A stretch of 41,818 nucleotides of DNA from the NCBI GenBank assembly GCA_025454175.1, contig JALOOX010000030.1:1-41818 (forward strand), given 5' to 3'. This DNA is from Syntrophobacteraceae bacterium (lineage in GTDB: Bacteria > Desulfobacterota > Syntrophobacteria > Syntrophobacterales > Syntrophobacteraceae). Below, one piece after another: positions 8,596 through 16,024 of the stretch (position 1 is its first letter; each line of letters opens with the position of its first letter). The notes below the pieces were generated by a model. It saw only the letters and a program-made list of their open reading frames with translations, made no database searches and had not been told where the DNA came from. A program made the translations under genes and the position numbers.

Positions 8596-8607
8596 CCGGC
8601 AGGCCGG
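8596..8607 (-). promoter_or_regulatory. Hairpin in the rpsF leader
   Basis: CCGGC and GCCGG are separated by two bases in the untranslated leader, about 35 bases before the rpsF start. S6:S18 complexes are known to repress their own mRNA through a leader motif in many bacteria. Whether this hairpin is that motif cannot be decided by eye. Confidence 0.3.
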
Positions 8608-8641
8608 TTGGAGCAAGGAGCCTGACGCTCAAGAATTGAAT

Positions 8642-8671
8642 TTGCTAGCATATCACATGGAAAAGCGTCAA
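8642..8671 (-). promoter_or_regulatory. Weak candidate promoter for the rpsF operon
   Basis: On the minus strand TTGACG (8666-8671) is followed after 18 bases by TAGCAA (8642-8647), overlapping TATGCT. The -35 is good and the -10 is poor. The location about 85 bases before rpsF and the low GC content of this stretch are supportive. Confidence 0.3.
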
Positions 8672-8712
8672 GGAGAATCTTGGAGGCAGGGGCGGCGAGG
8701 CGGGCCGGATCC

Positions 8713-8730
8713 CCGCGAGAAAACTCGCGG
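8713..8730 (-). terminator. Stable hairpin after the ftsB-like gene
   Basis: A perfect 7-bp stem CCGCGAG/CTCGCGG closes an AAAA (TTTT on the minus strand) loop, 18 bases past the ftsB-like stop. No T-run follows on the minus strand, so intrinsic termination is not certain. It separates the ftsB-like gene from the rpsF operon. Confidence 0.4.
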
Positions 8731-8747
8731 CGGGCTGACCGGCCCCA

Positions 8748-9113
8748 TCAGGGAGCGGGTTTGGGAGTCGGCACGAACTCGAACATCAGCTCGTTTGGTC
8801 GAGCCCAGCCCAGTTCCTGTCTCACGATCTTTTCGAGGCTTCGGGGATCGTTCTTGAGGGCCTGGATGCGATGGAATGTTTTGCGGTTCTGCTGCTTGAG
8901 GGCGCTCACCTTGGCGGACAGCACCTCCACCTGGAGATTCTGCTGTCGATAGCCCGGCAGGCCCCGGTCGGAGAAAAAGATGGCATAATAGAGCACGATG
9001 TTCAGGGTGAGGATGATCACGAACAAGGCTTGAAGGATGCTCGTCCCCGGAAGGTCAAACACTGGAAGTCGTAGGCGCATTCCCTGTTTCATGGCGCGAG
9101 CCTGGCTGATCAT
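8748..9113 (-). CDS. FtsB/DivIC-like septum formation protein
   Basis: FtsB-type proteins are small bitopic membrane proteins of the divisome that work with FtsL and FtsQ. The 121-residue product has a short cytoplasmic N-terminus and one membrane helix (ILQALFVIILTLNIVLYYAIFF, about residues 25-46). A coiled-coil follows (LQVEVLSAKVSALKQQNRKT) with a NDPRSLEKIVRQELGWARP segment. The last is the FtsB/DivIC signature of an asparagine-aspartate followed by a basic-acidic helix and a glycine. The ATG at 9113 was chosen because AAGGAG lies seven bases upstream; in-frame starts at 9152 and 9191 have poorer sites. Neighbours give no functional link. Confidence 0.8.
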   Translation of the reverse strand: MISQARAMKQGMRLRLPVFDLPGTSILQALFVIILTLNIVLYYAIFFSDRGLPGYRQQNLQVEVLSAKVSALKQQNRKTFHRIQALKNDPRSLEKIVRQELGWARPNELMFEFVPTPKPAP

Positions 9114-9266
9114 GAGCTTCTCCTTATGCCATGCATGGATGAATGTCTCCATCTCCACTCTTATTCCTGTATACCTGCCTGGGACCGACAATGGAAATGC
9201 TCTTTTCCGTGCATTGCAGGGGCGGAGAATTTTCCACGCCGGCGACAGGCTCCTCTATCATGACAA

Positions 9267-10853
9267 TCAGGCCCCGGCCATGGCTCTCTCGGGAATCCGC
9301 ACCGACGGAAAGAGGCGCGGGTCCGTGTGAGGCAGAAACAGGGCGCCCCTGAACTCATTCATGAGCTCCATGTTCACGTTCAGCTCGATGTACGTGATGA
9401 TGCCGCACACCCGCTCCAACTCCTCCATAAGCGACCGGTCGAGAAGGACCATGACGGCTCCGCGCCCCGCCGTGTTCCCGAGACCCTCGAAGGTCTCGAG
9501 GGGGAGGTCCGGAATCATGCCGATCCGGATCGCCATGGCCGGATCGATGTAATTGCCGAAGGTCCCGGCGACATAAAACCTCCTGAGATCACCGAAGCTC
9601 AATCCCACTTTGCGGATGATCACCGAAAGAATGGTGAACATGGCGGCCTTGGACTTGAGAAATATGCCGACATCTATGTCCGATATGGCGATGTCCCGAC
9701 CGTCGGCGCTGTCCCGGGCCGGAACCACCACGTAGGACATCCCGTCGGCCGACGAGCATATCCGAGGAGAATCCAGGCGCCGGTTGATGCGCCCCTGTAT
9801 GGTCAATATGCCCGCGCCGAACATCTCGGCGATGAGGTCAATGAGCCCCGATCCACAGATGCCTGCCGGGGCGGCTTCCCCGAGCACATGATAAGAGACG
9901 TCCAGGGTTTGAGGATCGATTCGCACGCGGTCGATGGCTCCCGGAGCCGCCATCATGCCCCGCTCGACCACCCCCCCCTCGAGGGCCGGCCCCGCGGCAC
10001 CGGCACAGGCGATGAGCCAGTCACGATTGCCCACGACCACTTCGGCGTTGGTGCCCACATCGACCAGCATGCTGACTTCGTCGGAACGGTGAAAGCCGGC
10101 GGCCAGAATGCCGGCGGTCAGGTCGCCGCCGAAGTACGAGCCCACATTGGGGAAGACAAAGACGAGGGCACGGGGATGAATCCGAAGACCCAGGTCCGCC
10201 GCTCGGAAGAGGGGGAAGCGGTTGGCGGCGGGGATGTAGGGCTCCTTGCAGATGTTGCACGGATCCAGGGCCAGCAGAAAGTGGCTCATGGTCGTATTGC
10301 CGGCCACCGTGACGGCATAAACCCGGTCCGGGCTCAAACCCCGGCGCTCCGTCATGGAGCCCATGGCTTGGTTGAATGTCTCGACAAGCAGCCGCTGCAG
10401 CTCGATGCGATTGCCCTCCTGGCGGGCGAAGAGGATGCGGGTGAGGATGTCCTCGCCGTGGGGGATCTGAGGATTGTCGGCGGAAGTCTCGTCGAGGAGC
10501 TCTCCCGTCCCGAGGTTCATCAGGTAAAACGCCAGTCTGGATGTTCCGAGATCGACTCCGAATCCAAGTGGGGGATCGGGAGAAAAGCCGGGAATAACAT
10601 CGATGAGCTCCCAATGGCAGGGTGTGTATCCCAGAACCGCGGTCAACGAAAAAGACCCCTCGCGAATCCGTCCGAGGATCAGGCTGAGGCTCGACGGCTG
10701 AACCTGAACGGGCGCGTATCCCATTTCCCTGAGCTTCCGCAGCAGCCGATCCAGATCACCGGTATTGTCGTTGAGGTGAGGAGCCTGAAGCTCGAGATGG
10801 ATGGATTCAACCAATGGAAGATTTTGGGTCCATCCTGGAATTCTCAAGGACAT
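9267..10853 (-). CDS. RACo/RamA-like ASKHA-domain protein lacking the ferredoxin domain
   Basis: The 528-residue product matches the C-terminal part of reductive activators of corrinoid proteins (DUF4445). These use ATP to reduce cobalt(II) in methyltransferase partners to the active state. Visible ASKHA motifs include GFGVDLGTSRLAFYLMNL (about residue 98), VAGNTTMSHFLL, LVDVGTNAEVVVG and YVAGTFGNYIDP. The first 90 residues resemble the linker that normally follows the N-terminal [2Fe-2S] domain. That cysteine-rich domain is missing: an in-frame TGA lies one codon upstream of the ATG, and no frame upstream encodes CxxxxCxxC. No strong ribosome-binding site is visible. It is either a ferredoxin-less activator served by a separate electron donor or a 5'-truncated gene. 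No corrinoid methyltransferase gene is nearby. Confidence 0.8.
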   Translation of the reverse strand: MSLRIPGWTQNLPLVESIHLELQAPHLNDNTGDLDRLLRKLREMGYAPVQVQPSSLSLILGRIREGSFSLTAVLGYTPCHWELIDVIPGFSPDPPLGFGVDLGTSRLAFYLMNLGTGELLDETSADNPQIPHGEDILTRILFARQEGNRIELQRLLVETFNQAMGSMTERRGLSPDRVYAVTVAGNTTMSHFLLALDPCNICKEPYIPAANRFPLFRAADLGLRIHPRALVFVFPNVGSYFGGDLTAGILAAGFHRSDEVSMLVDVGTNAEVVVGNRDWLIACAGAAGPALEGGVVERGMMAAPGAIDRVRIDPQTLDVSYHVLGEAAPAGICGSGLIDLIAEMFGAGILTIQGRINRRLDSPRICSSADGMSYVVVPARDSADGRDIAISDIDVGIFLKSKAAMFTILSVIIRKVGLSFGDLRRFYVAGTFGNYIDPAMAIRIGMIPDLPLETFEGLGNTAGRGAVMVLLDRSLMEELERVCGIITYIELNVNMELMNEFRGALFLPHTDPRLFPSVRIPERAMAGA

Positions 10854-11745
10854 TGCTCAGCCTGCTCATGGAAAAGATTAAAAGGCGACGAACCGGGTTC
10901 TTCTACCACTGCCGGGGATGCGGAGATTGCCGCACCCGATATTCTTCAATTCTTGAAGTCTACATTTACATGATTTCATGGCAGAAGCTCAACAGGAATT
11001 CCACATGCAAACACTGTAAAAACAGCGCGCAGGATTGATCCCATTGCAGGAATCCTCCGCGAACCGGTAAAGAAGTCCTGGCTTGAAAAGCAAATAGAGC
11101 CGCATGAGCTTGCTGTAAATCAATCCTGTGATGTCAATCGTCTCGGCGCCTCATGAATCATTCCGGCTGTCTTTCTTGAAGGACGAGTCGACGAAGACGC
11201 CGGGGCACGGGGCACAAACCTGTTGACTTAACGGTTTCCGCCTAGCCTTCGGGCGGGCTTGAAGCTCGCCCCTATCGCGGCATGGCATCCATTTATTGTA
11301 GGGGTGGACTTCATGCCCGCCCGTATCGCACGGCCTAAGTCAACGGCTTCGGGTACGAGGCACGGGGCAGGGGGGGGCGATCCGCATGCCTTTCGGAGGC
11401 AGCTCGGCAGGTGGTTCCGGAGCCGGACTGATGCCGGCTTGACATGTTTTTGACTTTCCCGTAAGTTGCTCGTGATGAAACCCGCAGGGTCCATGAGCCT
11501 CTGAAAACAGGGCCGACCGTACCTGAGGAAGCTGTACCCTTGAAAATGTGTTAATCTTTGCTGCGGAGAAGACTGAAGTAAGAGCGGTTTTGATCTCTCG
11601 TGCGTCATGCTGTTGAGTTCCGTGGGTGAGCTGCCTGTTATTGCTGAATGTTGAGCGCATCACATCAAGCCGGCATCGTATGCTCGAAGCACTATCACCT
11701 GGCTTTTGACCATCCTCATCGAATCGAATGGAGCGGGGTAGGGGC
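10854..11745. other. Noncoding interval of about 0.9 kb
   Basis: No credible gene was found on either strand. A 74-codon plus-strand reading frame at 10814-11038 contains HCRGCGDC and CKHC but overlaps the ASKHA gene and has no ribosome-binding site. The interval holds the inverted repeat pair at 11223-11343 and a possible promoter, TTGACA (11439-11444) with TAAGTT 17 bases on, pointing towards khpA. GC content is lower than in the flanking genes. An undetected small RNA remains possible. Confidence 0.5.
11223..11343. repeat. Inverted pair of a dispersed repeat
   Basis: The outer arms are TTGACTTA (11223-11230) and TAAGTCAA (11336-11343). Inside, GGGCGGGCTTGAAGCTCGCCCC on the left is matched in opposite orientation by GGGGTGGACTTCATGCCCGCCC on the right, so two diverged copies face each other. 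GGCACGGGGCA also occurs on both sides of the pair. This could be a MITE-like or REP-doublet element; no transposase is present. Confidence 0.55.
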
Positions 11746-11994
11746 ATGGAACAAGATATTCAAGTGAAGGAGCTCGTGGAGGTGATCGCCAAGGCACTGG
11801 CAGAGTTTCCGGATGAGATACAGGTGAAGGAGATTGTGGGGCATCAGATTTCCGTCATCGAGCTGAGGGCGGCGAAGGCGGACCTCGGAAAGATCATCGG
11901 AAAGGAAGGGCGAAATGCCCATGCTCTCCGGACCATCCTCAACGCAGCGGCCACGAAGCTGCGCAAGCGGGCCGTGCTCGAGATCCTGGAATAG
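11746..11994 (+). CDS. khpA: KhpA-like KH-domain RNA-binding protein
   Basis: The 82-residue product is a single KH domain with the GxxG-type loop [16 protein letters not shown] in the second half. This matches the KhpA/YlqC family, which binds RNA and in Gram-positives partners with KhpB/Jag. The ATG at 11746 gives the usual family length and has a G-rich stretch upstream (GGGGTAGGGG). An in-frame ATG at 11728 would add six residues. In many genomes khpA lies between rpsP and rimM; here it is detached, with a small cysteine protein 24 bases downstream. Confidence 0.88.
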   Translation: MEQDIQVKELVEVIAKALAEFPDEIQVKEIVGHQISVIELRAAKADLGKIIGKEGRNAHALRTILNAAATKLRKRAVLEILE

Positions 11995-12018
11995 GCCCGT
12001 CACATTGTTGTTTTACGC

Positions 12019-12324
12019 ATGGATTCGAACGTGGAACCTGGAAGACCGGACGAAAGCGCACCCGGGGACGAGACTCCGTCCTGCTTCGGGGACCCGGCGA
12101 CGGTCTGTCCGAAGGATGAGAGCGGTTTTTTCCAGCCCCGGAAGGAATGCCTCGATTGCAGCGTGGTGAAGGAATGTCTGCAGAAGGCCCTGCGAATCGC
12201 CGGAGTGTTGCCGACCCCCATCCTGGAGACTCCCGCGGCCGTGAGATTCAAAGGTTTCCTCAAACGTTGGTCCGCGCAGAAGCTGTCCCAGGGTCAAACG
12301 CCGCCGGGCGCCTCGGACGGCTGA
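12019..12324 (+). CDS. Small five-cysteine protein, possible metal or Fe-S binder
   Basis: The 101-residue product is not recognised with confidence. Cysteines at 22, 30, 44, 47 and 53 give C-x7-C-x13-C-x2-C-x5-C, embedded in SCFGDPATVCPKD and RKECLDCSVVKECLQKAL. This spacing suggests a zinc or iron-sulfur site. The N-terminus is polar and the last 25 residues are basic and then Gly/Pro-rich. The start is ATG 12019; no strong ribosome-binding site is seen, but the gene is only 24 bases after khpA and is probably co-transcribed. Proteins of similar pattern seem to occur in other Deltaproteobacteria, from memory only. Confidence 0.6.
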   Translation: MDSNVEPGRPDESAPGDETPSCFGDPATVCPKDESGFFQPRKECLDCSVVKECLQKALRIAGVLPTPILETPAAVRFKGFLKRWSAQKLSQGQTPPGASDG

Positions 12325-12345
12325 GGTGGGGCTGCGGGAACGCGA

Positions 12346-12380
12346 AGTTTCAAGTACAAGGTTTCAGGCTCTAAGTTGAA
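12346..12380. repeat. Degenerate heptamer repeat (TTTCAAG family)
   Basis: GTTTCAAGTACAAGGTTTCAGG followed by CTCTAAGTTGAA is a decayed array of the same 7-base unit seen at 3520 and 37694. It lies downstream of the five-cysteine gene. The rest of 12381-12530 shows nothing recognisable. Confidence 0.45.
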
Positions 12381-12530
12381 AACCGGCGCCTCGTGAGCCT
12401 TTTCGTTGTTTCGGGTGGACCAGGGGGAATGAGGGGCTGCTCTGGGAAGTTTCTGGTTACTCGCTGCAATCCCTCTTCATTTTATTGGGTGGCGGTTGGC
12501 GGCATGCGGCGCTGGGACGGTTGAAGCCAG

Positions 12531-13568
12531 GTGCGCCGTGGACTGCCTGGGGGCTCCCGATCCTTGCCGGAAGGACGCGGCGTCATCGTTCATCAGGGGG
12601 CCCTGGGGGATTTCCTGCTGGCGCTGCCGGTCATCGAAGGCATTGTCCGGGCCTCTCCTCCGATTTTGAAGCTCGATTTCTGGTCACGCCCGTCATATCT
12701 CTCACTCCTCCATGGAAAACCTTATGTGGGCTCGATCCATGACGCGGGGGGCCGCGAGTGGATCCCATTCTTCCAGGACGACCGCGCCGACGCGGTCCCT
12801 CTGCCCCAAGGGCTTGAGGAAGCTCGGTGGGTATTGATCTTCGGTCAGGCATCCAGCGCCCGTGCGGCGGAGCGCTTGAGAGGCCGGATGCGTGCCCCCG
12901 CCTACTGGCTCAAGTCCTTCCCCGATGAACCCGAAAACCGGCACACCACGGATTTCATAGCAGACCAGGCGAGGGCCCTCGGGCTTCCCCTTGTCATGGA
13001 GCCCCTGCGCCTGGCTTCGGACCCCCTTCAGGTGATGGCCGTTCGCGAACGACTTCTCACCTCGGAGCGGTCGGCGCGGCGGCAGCTGGTGGTGGTGCAT
13101 CCTGGAAGCGGGGGGCTTCGGAAGATCTGGCCCCTCTCCCGCTGGAGAATGCTCCTGCAGTGGCTGTGCGAGCGGCGGGAGGTGCGGATTGTGCTGGTTC
13201 TGGGCCCGGCTGACGAGAAGATTCGGCCCTTCATCGGGGAAGTCGTGGCTTGCCGTGGCATTCCCATGGTCGAAGACCTGGAGCTCCCCGCCTTTGCGGC
13301 TCTCCTGAGGGAAGCGGACGTCTATATTGGAAACGACTCGGGCGCGACCCATCTCGCCGCATCCATGGGGACCCCCGCCGTAGCCGTCTTTGGGCCCACG
13401 AACCCGGCCGTTTGGGGGCCGAGAGGGGACCACGTCACCGTCTTCAAGGATAGCTGGAATATTGATGAGGTCCTGGAGCCGCGCATTTCGGAAGCCGGCT
13501 CCCGTTCGGCCTCGGCGCTTGCTTCCATCGTCGCGGCGAAGCTGACGGAGGGCCGAGGACCGCGGTGA
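12531..13568 (+). CDS. Glycosyltransferase family 9 (heptosyltransferase-like)
   Basis: GT9 enzymes add heptose or related sugars to the LPS inner core on the cytoplasmic face of the inner membrane. The 345-residue product has the N-terminal VIVHQGALGDFLLALPVI motif (about residues 18-35), HPGSGGLRKIWPLSRW at the start of the C-terminal lobe, and GNDSGATHLAASMGTPAVAVFGPTNP, the donor-binding signature. The start is uncertain: GTG 12531 is used, but no clear ribosome-binding site precedes it and homology begins only near residue 18. Its end lies eight bases from the convergent livF stop. Which sugar is transferred cannot be told. Confidence 0.85.
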   Translation: MRRGLPGGSRSLPEGRGVIVHQGALGDFLLALPVIEGIVRASPPILKLDFWSRPSYLSLLHGKPYVGSIHDAGGREWIPFFQDDRADAVPLPQGLEEARWVLIFGQASSARAAERLRGRMRAPAYWLKSFPDEPENRHTTDFIADQARALGLPLVMEPLRLASDPLQVMAVRERLLTSERSARRQLVVVHPGSGGLRKIWPLSRWRMLLQWLCERREVRIVLVLGPADEKIRPFIGEVVACRGIPMVEDLELPAFAALLREADVYIGNDSGATHLAASMGTPAVAVFGPTNPAVWGPRGDHVTVFKDSWNIDEVLEPRISEAGSRSASALASIVAAKLTEGRGPR

Positions 13569-13576
13569 TTCGCGCG

Positions 13577-14323
13577 TCAGTCACCGTCGGGTCGGACCTC
13601 GGATCCGAAAAGGATCCGCTGCAGGTGGGCGTCCCCATAAATCTCGTCCCCCGCCCCCGAAAGGGTGATGCTCCCGTCCTCGATGAGGAAGGCCAGGTCC
13701 GCCACGTTGAGAATCCTTCTCACGTGCTGCCCGGCAATGAACAGAGTGACCCCGGACTGCCTGATGGTGCGGAAGGCCTCACAGAATCTCCGGACTATGA
13801 TGGGGCTCAACCCCAGAAAGGGGTCGTCCAGCAGGAGCAGCCGCGCCCCTGCCATCAAACCCCGCCCCAGGGTGATCATCCGCTTCTGGCCTCCGCTCAA
13901 AGTGGAGGCTCTCTGGGAAAGCCGCTCCCTGAGCTCCGGGAAAAGCTCGTAGACCAGGTCAAGCCTTTGGGCAATGAGGGGGCGATTCAGGTAAGCTCCA
14001 ATTTCGAGGTTTTCGAGAACGTTCATGTCGGGGAATACACTCATTCCCTCGGGAACGTAGACGATGCCCCGCCGCACCAGCTCCCAGACGGGCAGACCTT
14101 GAACGGGCTCTCCATCAAACAGGACCTCCCCTTCCTTCGGTCGATTCAAGCCGGCAATGGTCTTGAGGAGCGTGCTTTTACCGGCTCCGTTGGGTCCCAC
14201 GACGGCGGCGATCTGGTTTGTCCGGAGCGCAAGGGAAACCTGCTGCAGAACGGGAGTATCACCGTAGCCGACCGTGAGATGACGCACTTCCAGCAAAGGC
14301 TCCAAGGGCCGTTCAACCTCCAT
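13577..14323 (-). CDS. livF: Branched-chain-type ABC transporter ATPase LivF
   Basis: This is one of the two ATPases that drive the importer encoded upstream. The 248-residue product has Walker A GPNGAGKST (residues 43-51), Q-loop region YVPEGMSVFPDM, signature LSGGQKRM (142-149) and Walker B LLLLDDP (162-168). The catalytic glutamate that normally follows the Walker B aspartate is aspartate (D167), a substitution that often slows hydrolysis. The livG stop lies 11 bases inside this gene, so the two are coupled. It is the last gene of the operon. Confidence 0.92.
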   Translation of the reverse strand: MEVERPLEPLLEVRHLTVGYGDTPVLQQVSLALRTNQIAAVVGPNGAGKSTLLKTIAGLNRPKEGEVLFDGEPVQGLPVWELVRRGIVYVPEGMSVFPDMNVLENLEIGAYLNRPLIAQRLDLVYELFPELRERLSQRASTLSGGQKRMITLGRGLMAGARLLLLDDPFLGLSPIIVRRFCEAFRTIRQSGVTLFIAGQHVRRILNVADLAFLIEDGSITLSGAGDEIYGDAHLQRILFGSEVRPDGD

Positions 14324-15089
14324 CCGTCAACCCCACTCCATATTCGGGCAAACGCTCACCGAGGTACGATGCGATCACCGAGGGAGCGCTCAGCACTTCC
14401 GACGGTTTTCCTTCAACAATGAGCTTTCCGCTGTCCAGTGCAATCAGGCGATCCGACACCCTGGCCGTGAGGTTCAGGAAATGATCGATGATGAGCAGGG
14501 TCAAACCCCGCTCCCTCAAGGCCCGGACCAGTTCAACAGCGTGCCGGATGGCGCTGGGACTGAGGCCGGCGGCGATTTCGTCGAGAAGGAGCAGGCGCGG
14601 GCGTGTTGCGAGGGCTCTGGCCACCTCGAGCCGGCGCTGCTCGGAAAGGGTGAGCTCCCGGGCGCGGGTATCACTCTTTGGCTTCAGGCCGACGAGCTCG
14701 AGGAGGTCGTGCGCGCCGGGCTCGCCGGAGTCGGCGGCCCCATGCCCTTTCTTCCCGAACAAGATTCCCATCCGCACATTCTCCAGCGCCGTCATTTCAG
14801 GAAATGGCCTTGGAATCTGAAAAGTCCGGGATATTCCGGCCCGACAGATCTCGTGGGGCTGCCGCCTCGTCAGGTCCCGGCCTTCGAGGATCACCCTCCC
14901 CGTCGACGGGCGCACATGTCCGCAGATCACGTTGAAGATCGTGGTCTTGCCGGCTCCGTTGGGCCCGATGATGCTGACGATGGACTGCTTTTCAACGGCC
15001 AGGGAAATGGACTTCAGGATCGGCCGCGAGCCGAGAACGACCTCCACATTCTCCAGGGCCAGGACTACCTCATTCGCTGCTGCAGCCAT
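14313..15089 (-). CDS. livG: Branched-chain-type ABC transporter ATPase LivG
   Basis: This is the second ATPase of the Liv-type importer. The 258-residue product has Walker A GPNGAGKT (42-49), the LivG-typical TFQIPRPFPEMTALENVRMG segment and Walker B LLLLDEIAAGLSP. The signature motif reads LTLSEQRRLEV rather than LSGGQ or LSYGQ; the serine and glutamine are kept but the two small residues are not. ATG 15089 lies 25 bases inside livM, which implies translational coupling. Confidence 0.93.
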   Translation of the reverse strand: MAAAANEVVLALENVEVVLGSRPILKSISLAVEKQSIVSIIGPNGAGKTTIFNVICGHVRPSTGRVILEGRDLTRRQPHEICRAGISRTFQIPRPFPEMTALENVRMGILFGKKGHGAADSGEPGAHDLLELVGLKPKSDTRARELTLSEQRRLEVARALATRPRLLLLDEIAAGLSPSAIRHAVELVRALRERGLTLLIIDHFLNLTARVSDRLIALDSGKLIVEGKPSEVLSAPSVIASYLGERLPEYGVGLTDGG

Positions 15090-16024
15090 GCGCCAACCCC
15101 GGACGGAAAGAGAACGAATGTCAGGATGATCGCCAACCCATAGAGCGCGGCATGACCCGACGGGAACCAGGAGTGGAAGAACAGCTGATCGGCGGGATAA
15201 AGCGCCAGCGAGCCCAGAATCGGGCCGTAGAACTGATGGCGCCCGCCGAAAATGGTCAGGACCAGCGGCAGGGCCGAAAGGTGCAGACTGAAGACCAGGG
15301 ACGGCTCGATGAGCCCCATGAGGTGGCCGTAGATGGCTCCACAAAAGGCCGTGAGGAGCGCGCTGACCATGACCGCGCCGAGCCGGATTCGATCCACCGG
15401 GACACCGATGGTGCCCGCAGCCATTTCGTCCTCGCGAACGGCCCGCAGGGCCCATCCCCAGCGGGAGTGGATGGACTTGTAGTGAATCAGCCCGTAGACG
15501 CCCATGAGGATAAGCAGAAAATAGTACTGGCTTTTCAGGCTTGCACCAAGGGCAAGGACCACATCACCCACTCGCAGGTCCGGCAGGGCGGGTATGCCTG
15601 CCAGGCCGAGGGAGCCGAAAGTGAGTCCTTCCCAGTTGTCCACGATGACGCGCGGAATTTCTACCGAGGCCAGAGTCGCCAGTGCGTATGGAGCCCCTCG
15701 CAGGGGCTTGAAGGCAATGTGCCATGCGATTCCATAGGCCATTCCGGAAGCCCCGCCAAGCGCCGCGCAGAGCAGCGGGGATAGTTGCGTGTAATGGCTC
15801 ACCAGGGCGGAAGTGTAAGCTCCAAGGCCGAAGAAGGCCGTGTGCCCGATGGAGATCGATCCCGTCATGGCGAGGATGTTCCAGGCCAGTGCTAGGGACG
15901 CATAAAGAAAGGAGAGTCCCAGAACCCGATAATACAGATCTCCATCCTGGAAGAAGCATGGGCCGAAAAACAGCATAGCCCCCGCGCCCAGGAGGAGCAG
16001 GGATGATGGAGAGAGATGCTTCAT
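15065..16024 (-). CDS. livM: Branched-chain-type ABC transporter permease LivM
   Basis: This is one of the two inner-membrane permeases. The 319-residue product has about nine hydrophobic segments and the family motif GLSFLYASLALAWNILAMTGSISIGHTAFFGLGAY near residue 35, plus the cytoplasmic EAA-like loop WGWALRAVREDEMAAGTIGV. The start is ATG 16024, overlapping the livH stop as ATGA. The frame stays open far upstream across livH, but that part is not membrane-like and is only the shadow of livH. Confidence 0.93.
   Translation of the reverse strand: MKHLSPSSLLLLGAGAMLFFGPCFFQDGDLYYRVLGLSFLYASLALAWNILAMTGSISIGHTAFFGLGAYTSALVSHYTQLSPLLCAALGGASGMAYGIAWHIAFKPLRGAPYALATLASVEIPRVIVDNWEGLTFGSLGLAGIPALPDLRVGDVVLALGASLKSQYYFLLILMGVYGLIHYKSIHSRWGWALRAVREDEMAAGTIGVPVDRIRLGAVMVSALLTAFCGAIYGHLMGLIEPSLVFSLHLSALPLVLTIFGGRHQFYGPILGSLALYPADQLFFHSWFPSGHAALYGLAIILTFVLFPSGVGAWLQQRMR

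Noticed and set aside
9327..10973. Plus-strand open frame of 548 codons opposite the ASKHA gene
   Set aside because: Antisense shadow of a recognised protein; no ribosome-binding site or domain.
10814..11038. Plus-strand 74-codon frame with HCRGCGDC and CKHC, resembling cysteine motifs of methylene-THF reductase C-terminal domains
   Set aside because: It begins inside the oppositely oriented ASKHA gene, lacks a ribosome-binding site and lacks the rest of that domain. Probably chance, though worth a profile search.
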